From Holophagaceae bacterium UBA1801 (GTDB lineage: Bacteria > Acidobacteriota > Holophagae > Holophagales > Holophagaceae): 10,617 bases of DNA. Numbering within the stretch: position 1 is the first letter of the stretch; each line of letters opens with the position of its first letter. Shown here piece by piece: positions 5,960 through 10,617 of this stretch. The position numbers were made by a program, and so were the translations under genes. The notes under the pieces are model-generated. The model was not told where the DNA came from. It made no database searches and saw only the letters and a list, made by a program, of their open reading frames with translations. The DNA lies in assembly GCA_002319925.1 (NCBI GenBank), contig DCFP01000019.1, positions 1,119 to 11,735 of the forward strand, read 5' to 3'.

Positions 5960-7423
5960 ATGCTTAACATTTCCTCCTTCTTCATCATTCCGCTCGTGGC
6001 AGCGCTGTTGATGCCCTTCGCATCCAAGCTCCACAAACGGGCGGCTGATGCTCTCGCGGTGTTGACGGGCCTGGTCCTGGTCGCGCTGAGCGTGGGCTTG
6101 GTCATGGGTTGGGTTCCCCAGGGCGACTATCCTGCGGGCGATGTGAATGCCCTGGCCAGTGCCGTGAAGCTCCATGCAGATGAACTGAGCATCTTGTTCC
6201 TGCTGGTGATCAATTCCATCGGCCTCGCCTGCCTCATCTACTCCACGGCATACCTGGACCACCTCGGGGGCCGCGCCAAGTTCTACGGCCTCTTCCTGAT
6301 CCTGATGCTGGGCCTCAACGGCGTTGTGCTGGTGAAGGACCTCTTCAGCCTTTACGTCTACCTGGAAGTGGCGTCCATCGCCTCCTACATCCTGGTGGCC
6401 TTCACGCTCCAGTTCGACGGCATCGAGTCCGCGCTCAAGTATCTCCTGCTCTCCGTGGCGGGCACGGCCATGATCCTCATCGGCATAGCCTTGATCTACA
6501 CGAACGTGGGAAGCCTCGAGTTCAAGAACATTCACGATGCTCTGCGCGCCAACATCGCACCCGACAAGTGGCGCCTGTATCTCCTCACCGGCACGCTGTT
6601 CGTGTGCGGCTTCGGACTCAAGGCCGCCATCATGCCCTTCCACGCCTGGCTGCCCGACGCGCACCCCTCGGCCCCCGCGCCGGTCTCCGCCATTCTTTCC
6701 GGCGTGGTGATCAAGGTGGGCGGCGTCTATTCCCTGATCCGCATCTTCCTCTACCTCTATCCCAGCACACCGCAGATCCAGACCGTCTTCATCATCCTGG
6801 GCGTCGTCTCCATGGCCTTCGGCGCGATCATCGCCTACTTCCAGGACGACATCAAACGCATGCTGGCCTACTCCAGCATCAGCCAGATCGGCTACATCAT
6901 GATCGGCCTGGGCATCGGCCATCCCTGGGCCATCGCGGGCGCGCTCTTCCACATCCTGAATCACGCGCAGTTCAAGAGCCTCCTCTTCCTCAACAGCGGC
7001 GCCATCCAGTACCGCACCGGCACCCGCAACATGACGGAAATGGGGGGTCTCGAAAACCGGATGCCCATCACGAGCACCACCAGCGCCTTCGGCACGCTAT
7101 CCATCGCGGGCATTCCGCCCTTCAACGGCTTCTTCAGCAAGCTGCTCATCATCCTGGGCGCCATCAAGGCGGGCTACTACACGGTCGCCACCCTCGCCGC
7201 CTGCTTCAGCATCTTCACCCTAGGCTACTTCCTGATCATTCAGCGGAAGGTGTTCTTCGGCAAGCTGAACGCCAAGTGGAAGGACATCAAGGAAGCCCCG
7301 GCTGCCATGTCGGTTTCCGTGATCCTGCTCGCCACTGCCTGCCTCCTGACTGGCGTATTCTTCCGGCCGATCATGTCCCAGGTGATCGAACCGGCAGCCA
7401 AGATCCTCAACGGAGGGAACTAA
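5960..7423 (+). CDS. MrpD/MbhH/NuoN-like antiporter subunit 3 of energy-converting hydrogenase
   Basis: This is a 487-aa antiporter-like membrane subunit, closest by motif to MrpD/MbhH/NuoN. The segment LKAAIMPFHAWLPDAHPSAP (220-239), continuing with PVSAILSG and VIKVGGVY, is the MrpD/MbhH signature. Channel residues are complete: Glu136 (YLEVAS, TM5), Lys221 (TM7), Lys252 (TM8), Lys339 (HAQFKSLLF, TM11) and Lys394 (FFSKLL, TM12). In Mbh and complex I the corresponding subunit contacts the NuoK/NuoJ-like subunits, which are encoded immediately downstream here. It starts 29 nt after the preceding stop, the widest gap in the operon, with GGGGTG (5950-5955) as a plausible ribosome-binding site. 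An out-of-frame ATG at 5941 is ignored. It ends one base before the next ATG. Confidence 0.93.
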   Translation: MLNISSFFIIPLVAALLMPFASKLHKRAADALAVLTGLVLVALSVGLVMGWVPQGDYPAGDVNALASAVKLHADELSILFLLVINSIGLACLIYSTAYLDHLGGRAKFYGLFLILMLGLNGVVLVKDLFSLYVYLEVASIASYILVAFTLQFDGIESALKYLLLSVAGTAMILIGIALIYTNVGSLEFKNIHDALRANIAPDKWRLYLLTGTLFVCGFGLKAAIMPFHAWLPDAHPSAPAPVSAILSGVVIKVGGVYSLIRIFLYLYPSTPQIQTVFIILGVVSMAFGAIIAYFQDDIKRMLAYSSISQIGYIMIGLGIGHPWAIAGALFHILNHAQFKSLLFLNSGAIQYRTGTRNMTEMGGLENRMPITSTTSAFGTLSIAGIPPFNGFFSKLLIILGAIKAGYYTVATLAACFSIFTLGYFLIIQRKVFFGKLNAKWKDIKEAPAAMSVSVILLATACLLTGVFFRPIMSQVIEPAAKILNGGN

Positions 7424-7424
7424 C

Positions 7425-7946
7425 ATGGCCACCATCTGGCTCCTGGTTCTTACCTTCCTTCTCATCCTCGCGGTGGGCTTCGCCAAGGATCTGCTGAAGG
7501 CCGCCGTCGCCCTGGCCGCCGCCAGCGTGTTCCTCTCCCTCGTGCTCTTCTACCACGGCGCCTGGGTCGCGGGCGTCTTCGAACTCAGCGTCTGCGCCGG
7601 CCTCATCACCGTCCTCTTCGTCTCCACGGTCAGCTTGACCAAGGATTCGGATCAGAATGAAGAGTCCAAGATCTCTCGATTCCTGCTGCCCGCCTTCCTG
7701 CTCTTCTTCATTGGCATCGATATCTTCGCCATGAAGTGGATCGAAGGGCATCTCCTGAAGGCCACGAACGCTCCGATCGCGGCTTCCGATGTGACGAAGG
7801 GCTTCAGCGAGGTCTTCTGGGGAGCGCGGACCACCGATGTCCTCGGTCAGGCAGCGTTGATCCTGGCCGGTGTTTTCGCGATCCTGGCCCTCTTCAAGCG
7901 TACCGCCGCCAAACCCCATGCCGCCGAGGGAGGCAAGCATGAGTAG
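7425..7946 (+). CDS. NuoJ-like membrane subunit composed of MbhD-like and MbhE-like halves
   Basis: This 173-aa membrane protein has about five hydrophobic segments and the size of NuoJ. The N-terminal half resembles MbhD/MrpA C-terminal domain (DUF4040-type): KDLLKAAVAL (21-30), then WVAGVFELSVCAGLITVLF (47-65) with Glu53 at the conserved acidic position. The C-terminal half resembles MbhE: RTTDVLGQAALILAGVFAIL (135-154) mimics the DTLGE-type motif, with Gln142 where Glu is usual. In Mbh these are two proteins, in MrpA they are fused to an antiporter, and in complex I they correspond to NuoJ. The job is likely to shape the hydrophilic path linking the catalytic arm to the antiporter subunits. 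GGAGGG (7412-7417) precedes the ATG by 7 nt. The C-terminal tail is short and charged. Confidence 0.85.
   Translation: MATIWLLVLTFLLILAVGFAKDLLKAAVALAAASVFLSLVLFYHGAWVAGVFELSVCAGLITVLFVSTVSLTKDSDQNEESKISRFLLPAFLLFFIGIDIFAMKWIEGHLLKATNAPIAASDVTKGFSEVFWGARTTDVLGQAALILAGVFAILALFKRTAAKPHAAEGGKHE
7926..7933 (+). promoter_or_regulatory. Ribosome-binding site fixing the start of the NuoK-like gene
   Basis: GAGGGAGG lies 5 nt before the ATG at 7939, inside the end of the preceding gene. It favours this start over an in-frame upstream ATG at 7870, which would add 23 residues of arginine- and proline-containing sequence unlike any NuoK. Confidence 0.75.
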
Positions 7947-8247
7947 CGAAGTCTACGGTCTCTTCTTCGTCGGTCTCCTGACGGCCATGGTGGGAATCTA
8001 CATCCTGCTGGGCTACAGGAACCTGATCCGGATCATGCTGGGTGTGGAAGTCATCTCCAAGGGCATCACGATGATCCTTTTAGGCGCAGGTCTCTATCAG
8101 GGCCGTCCCGATTTCATCCAGGCCCTGATCATCACCTTCATCATCGTGGAAACCATCATGGCGGCCGTCATGCTGGGCATCGTGATCATTTCCCACAAGA
8201 TCCACGTCACGCTCGACATCCGTCGGCAGTCCAAGCTCAAGGGGTGA
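7939..8247 (+). CDS. NuoK/MnhC/MbhG-like membrane subunit
   Basis: This is a 102-aa, three-helix membrane protein of the NuoK/MrpC/MbhG/HyfE family. Both membrane glutamates that are essential for pumping in NuoK are present: Glu37 (LGVEVISKG) and Glu71 (IIVETIMAAVML). The stretch DFIQALIITFIIVE (58-71) is the MnhC-type signature. Its length equals that of bacterial NuoK. The coding sequence overlaps the 3' end of the NuoJ-like gene by 8 nt, suggesting translational coupling, and ends 3 nt before the NuoA-like gene. The NuoJ-like plus NuoK-like pair forms the bridge between the catalytic module and the antiporter subunits in related complexes. Confidence 0.92.
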   Translation: MSSEVYGLFFVGLLTAMVGIYILLGYRNLIRIMLGVEVISKGITMILLGAGLYQGRPDFIQALIITFIIVETIMAAVMLGIVIISHKIHVTLDIRRQSKLKG

Positions 8248-8250
8248 TCC

Positions 8251-8583
8251 ATGAACCTCACAATCTTGCTTTCTCCCCCGATCGCTTTTCTCCTCTTCAT
8301 GCTGGTGGGATATGGGCTTTATGCCCTCGGCACCCGGATGGCCGGTGCTCCCGTCCCCGAAGTGGGCAAGGATGAACCATACGCCTGCGGCAACGATTAC
8401 CAGGCCCAGCGCTTCCAGTTCGGCTACCAGAAGTTCTACATCGCGGCGTTGTTCTTCACGATCATGCATGTGGCCATCATGACCATCGCCACGGTTCCGA
8501 GTGGTGTCGGCGCCTACAGGGCCATCATCTACCTTGCGGTGATCGCCATCTCCATCTACATCCTTTACGTGGATTTCGACTAG
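8251..8583 (+). CDS. NuoA-like subunit (NADH-quinone oxidoreductase subunit A / ND3 family)
   Basis: This 110-aa protein has three hydrophobic segments (about 5-27, 62-82, 88-107) separated by a polar loop, the NuoA/ND3 layout. The loop motif PYACGND (43-49) corresponds to the family's PYECG, keeping the cysteine (Cys46) and changing Glu to Ala. The second helix reads FYIAALFFTIMHVAIM (62-77). NuoA has FDVE here, with a conserved Asp and Glu, but this protein has His73 and Ala75. NuoA/ND3 packs next to NuoH, NuoJ and the NuoB/NuoD interface near the quinone site. As far as I know it is not a standard subunit of Ech, Hyc/Hyf or Mbh hydrogenases, so its presence here is notable. The gene is intact and sits in the operon between the nuoK-like and nuoB-like genes. 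Confidence 0.88.
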   Translation: MNLTILLSPPIAFLLFMLVGYGLYALGTRMAGAPVPEVGKDEPYACGNDYQAQRFQFGYQKFYIAALFFTIMHVAIMTIATVPSGVGAYRAIIYLAVIAISIYILYVDFD

Positions 8584-8597
8584 CTCCGAGGTGAGCC

Positions 8598-9029
8598 ATG
8601 CTCAACAAACTTGTGAAATGGGGCCGGGTCAGCTCGCCCTGGGTCCTCCACTTCAACTCGGGCGCCTGCAATGCCTGTGACATCGAGATCCTGGCCGCTC
8701 TCATGCCCCACTACGACCTGGAACGCTTCGGCGTGATGCTGAAGGCTTCGCCTCGGCACGCGGACGTTCTGCTCTGCAGCGGCCCTGTGACCCTCCAGAT
8801 CGCCAAGCGCCTGCAGCGGATCTACGCCCAGATGCCCAACCCGAAGTTTGTGGTGGCCGTGGGCAGCTGCGCCTGCAGCGGCGGCGCCTTCCGCGGCTGC
8901 TACAACGTGATGGAGGGCGTCGACGCCGCCATCCCGGTCAGCGCCTACATCCCCGGCTGCCCCGTGAAGCCCGAATCCATCATCGATGGCGTGGCCAAAC
9001 TCCTGAACTCGCTCAAGACTTCCGCGTGA
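8598..9029 (+). CDS. [NiFe]-hydrogenase small subunit, group 4 (NuoB/EchC/MbhJ-like)
   Basis: This 143-aa cytoplasm-facing subunit carries the single proximal [4Fe-4S] cluster that passes electrons between the NiFe site and the NuoI-like ferredoxin subunit. Ligands visible are Cys24 and Cys27 (GACNACDIEI), Cys91 (VGSCACSGG) and Cys121 (IPGCPVKPE). The CxxC spacing and DIE motif are those of EchC/MbhJ/HycG. Complex I NuoB has a tandem CC there. The protein is short, as in group 4 enzymes, and lacks the twin-arginine signal and extra clusters of uptake-hydrogenase small subunits. Additional cysteines (60, 93, 101) are not expected ligands. GAGGT (8588-8592) lies 5 nt before the ATG. It lies immediately before the NuoC- and NuoD-like genes. 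Confidence 0.95.
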   Translation: MLNKLVKWGRVSSPWVLHFNSGACNACDIEILAALMPHYDLERFGVMLKASPRHADVLLCSGPVTLQIAKRLQRIYAQMPNPKFVVAVGSCACSGGAFRGCYNVMEGVDAAIPVSAYIPGCPVKPESIIDGVAKLLNSLKTSA

Positions 9030-9036
9030 GGCTCGC

Positions 9037-9525
9037 ATGACCATGAACATTGCGGACTATCCAAAAGCCATCCAGGACGCCTTCCCGGGCAAGGAAGTGC
9101 TCCAGACGAAGCCCCGCCGATTCTGGATCACCCTCGAACCCAACGAACTTCGAGGCGCCGTCCAGACCCTGAAGGACAAGTTCGGGATCTTCCATCTCTC
9201 CACCATCTGCGGCGAGGACATGCGGGATCACATCCTTGGCAACTACTTCATGAGCGGCGAGGTCGTGGTCACGCTGAAGGTCCACATGGACCACAAGAAT
9301 CCCACGGTGCCTTCCCTCGCGGATCTGATCCCCGGCGCCATTCCCTACGAGCGCGAGCTGCGCGACATGTTCGGCGTCGATCCCGTGGGCAACCCCGATC
9401 CCCGCCGCGCCACGCTGCCCGAGGATTGGCCCAAGGGCGTCTACCCCTTGCGGAAGGACTGCCATCCTCCCCGGGCCGGTCAGGCTTGGCCCAGTGTTGA
9501 AATGAAGACGGAAGAGAAAGCCTAG
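9037..9525 (+). CDS. NuoC-like (30-kDa) subunit of energy-converting hydrogenase
   Basis: This is a 162-aa soluble subunit of the NuoC/EchD/MbhK family, which stabilises the small and large subunits and carries no cofactor. The C-terminal signature is clear: SLADLIPGA (93-101), YERELRDMFG (104-113) and LPEDWPKGVYPLRKD (127-141), as in complex I 30-kDa proteins. The N-terminal domain (about 10-90) is divergent. An ATG two codons in (9043) is an alternative start, but TGAGG (9027-9031), overlapping the previous stop, favours 9037. It ends 10 nt before the large-subunit gene. Unlike in some bacteria, NuoC and NuoD are not fused here. Confidence 0.94.
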   Translation: MTMNIADYPKAIQDAFPGKEVLQTKPRRFWITLEPNELRGAVQTLKDKFGIFHLSTICGEDMRDHILGNYFMSGEVVVTLKVHMDHKNPTVPSLADLIPGAIPYERELRDMFGVDPVGNPDPRRATLPEDWPKGVYPLRKDCHPPRAGQAWPSVEMKTEEKA

Positions 9526-9535
9526 GGAGCGCGAG

Positions 9536-10617
9536 ATGGAAAAGGATACGATCTGGATTCCCGTCGGGCCGCAGCACCCCTTCCTCAAGGAAGCAGCCCA
9601 GTTTGATTTCGACATCCGCGGCGAGGAGATCGTCGGAGCCCGCTATCAGCTCGGCTACAACCACCGCGGCATGGAAAAGGCCTGCGAGGACCGCAACTAC
9701 TATCAGTGCCTCTACTTGCTGGAGCGCATTTGCGGCATCTGCTCCCACTCCCACACCACCGCCTTCAGCATGGCCGTGGAGCAGATCCTGAACCTGGAAA
9801 TTCCAAAGCGCGGTGACTACCTCCGCGCCCTGGTCTGCGAGCTGGAACGCCTCCACAGCCACCTGCTCTGGATCGGCGTGGCCGCGCACGAAGTGGGCTT
9901 CGATTCCCTCTTCATGCTGGTCTGGCGCGATCGCGAAGTGGTCATGGAACTCTTGGAAGCCATCACCGGCAACCGCGTGAACTACGCCATCAACACCATC
10001 GGCGGCGTCCGTCGCGACATCACCGACGAAAACCGCAAGAAGGTCCTCCAGATGGTGAAGGACCTCGCGAAGCGCATGGAATACTACGCGCACATCGGCA
10101 CCAACGAGCCTACCTTCGTGGCCCGCATCAAGGGCGTCGGCGTCCTGAGCCCCGAGAAGGCGAAGGCCATGTGCTCCGTGGGTCCCTTCACCCGCGCCTC
10201 GGGCCTGGCCATGGACATCCGCAAGGACGATCCCTACGGTGCCTACCCGGATCTGGAATTCAAGGTCATCACCGCCGACAACTGCGACATCCTGGGCCGC
10301 GTCATCGTGCGCGTTCTCGAGCTGCTCGAATCCTGCAAGATGATCCAGCAGCTCCTCGAGAATCTGCCGGAAGGTGACATCGCCGTTAAGAAGGTGCCCC
10401 GCAAGGTGCCCGAGGGTTTCGCCCTCGCCCGCTACGAAGCGCCCCGCGGCGAGGATTGCCACTATGTCCGGTCCAACGGGACGGACAAACCCGATCGCGT
10501 GAAGGTCCGCGCACCCACCATGGCCAATCTCGAAGCGGCCGTGGAGACCGTCATCGGTTCCTTCGTGGCTGATATTCCCATCGCCATCGCCTCCATCGAC
10601 CCCTGCTTCTCCTGCAC
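9536..10617 (+). CDS. [NiFe]-hydrogenase large (catalytic) subunit, group 4, NuoD-like; 3' end cut by the window
   Basis: This is the catalytic subunit holding the Ni-Fe(CN)2CO centre, where protons are reduced to H2 or H2 is oxidised. Both cysteine motifs are present: RICGICSHSH (64-73, Cys66 and Cys69) and DPCFSC (355-360, Cys357 and Cys360), so it is a genuine hydrogenase, not a NuoD or an Ehr-type relative lacking the ligands. The N-terminal IPVGPQHPFLKEAAQFDFDI (8-27) and YNHRGMEK (41-48) are group 4/complex I 49-kDa features. The 360 visible residues already reach the EchE length, so probably few residues are missing. Whether a C-terminal peptide needing a maturation protease follows cannot be seen. 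The ATG has AGGGAG (9524-9529) 6 nt upstream. HypA and HypC, encoded divergently, are its likely maturation factors. Confidence 0.96.
   Translation, partial: MEKDTIWIPVGPQHPFLKEAAQFDFDIRGEEIVGARYQLGYNHRGMEKACEDRNYYQCLYLLERICGICSHSHTTAFSMAVEQILNLEIPKRGDYLRALVCELERLHSHLLWIGVAAHEVGFDSLFMLVWRDREVVMELLEAITGNRVNYAINTIGGVRRDITDENRKKVLQMVKDLAKRMEYYAHIGTNEPTFVARIKGVGVLSPEKAKAMCSVGPFTRASGLAMDIRKDDPYGAYPDLEFKVITADNCDILGRVIVRVLELLESCKMIQQLLENLPEGDIAVKKVPRKVPEGFALARYEAPRGEDCHYVRSNGTDKPDRVKVRAPTMANLEAAVETVIGSFVADIPIAIASIDPCFSC

Larger units (their letters stand above)
2592..10617 (+). other. Putative operon for a complex I-like, energy-converting [NiFe] hydrogenase (incomplete at right edge)
   Basis: Nine same-strand genes are separated by at most 29 nt, several with ribosome-binding sites overlapping the previous stop and one with an 8-nt overlap. 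The order is antiporter, NuoL-like, antiporter, J, K, A, B, C, D. Subunits equivalent to NuoH (membrane anchor of the catalytic arm) and NuoI (two [4Fe-4S] clusters) are required for function, are absent here and are expected downstream. No NuoE/F/G (NADH module) genes are seen, so ferredoxin is the likely electron carrier. That is inference from related enzymes. Confidence 0.85.

Noticed and set aside
5927..6964. 345-aa open frame on the minus strand
   Set aside because: It is antisense to the third antiporter-like gene and has the same acidic, Gly/His-rich mirror composition.
9269..10462. 397-aa open frame on the minus strand
   Set aside because: It is antisense to the NuoC-like gene and the hydrogenase large subunit, whose motifs are unmistakable. 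It is a by-product of high-GC codon usage.
9536..10617. True complex I NuoD (quinone reductase) or an Ehr-type relative without a metal site
   Set aside because: All four Ni-Fe cysteines are present (66, 69, 357, 360) and the small subunit has the hydrogenase CxxC arrangement.

Overview
The window holds two divergent gene blocks from a GC-rich (roughly 60% by eye) bacterial chromosome. Every gene is ordinary and intact except the last, which is cut by the window edge. ScpB together with a bacterial-type phosphatidylserine decarboxylase points to a bacterium. A membrane-bound, ferredoxin-type hydrogenase implies an anaerobic or fermentative lifestyle. A guess at Acidobacteriota (Holophaga/Geothrix-like) or a deltaproteobacterial-type anaerobe is possible, but the sequence alone does not settle it.

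Minus strand, 44-2190: hypC, hypA, psd and scpB are packed with gaps of 3 nt or a 4-nt overlap, so they look like one transcription unit read leftward. HypC and HypA are [NiFe]-hydrogenase maturation factors. Psd makes phosphatidylethanolamine. ScpB is the condensin accessory subunit. No hypB, hypD, hypE or hypF is present here.

Intergenic, 2191-2591: a 401-bp divergent control region, visibly richer in A+T than its flanks. It carries an 11-bp tandem repeat (2262-2283), a 21-bp tandem repeat with two conserved blocks (2292-2333), and five copies of the hexamer TCAAAG counted on both strands. I read it as the shared regulatory region of the hyp genes and the hydrogenase operon.

Plus strand, 2592-10617 and beyond: nine tightly spaced genes encode a complex I-like, energy-converting (group 4) [NiFe] hydrogenase. 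In order they are three NuoL/M/N (Mrp-type) antiporter-like subunits, a NuoJ-like subunit with MbhD- and MbhE-like halves, a NuoK/MnhC-like subunit, a NuoA-like subunit, a NuoB-like hydrogenase small subunit, a NuoC-like subunit, and a NuoD-like large subunit. The large subunit has both NiFe-binding motifs: RICGIC at residues 64-69 and DPCFSC at 355-360. The small subunit has the hydrogenase CxxC arrangement, not the tandem CC of true complex I. The enzyme is therefore predicted to evolve or oxidise H2, not to reduce quinone, and to couple that to proton or sodium pumping. NuoH- and NuoI-like subunits are expected just beyond the right edge.

Most notable: a complex I-sized set of membrane subunits, including NuoA, is joined to an intact [NiFe] site. 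The 611-aa NuoL-like subunit has lost several channel residues that are charged in its two sister subunits. The NuoA-like subunit lacks the usual acidic pair. The divergent promoter region carries phased repeats.
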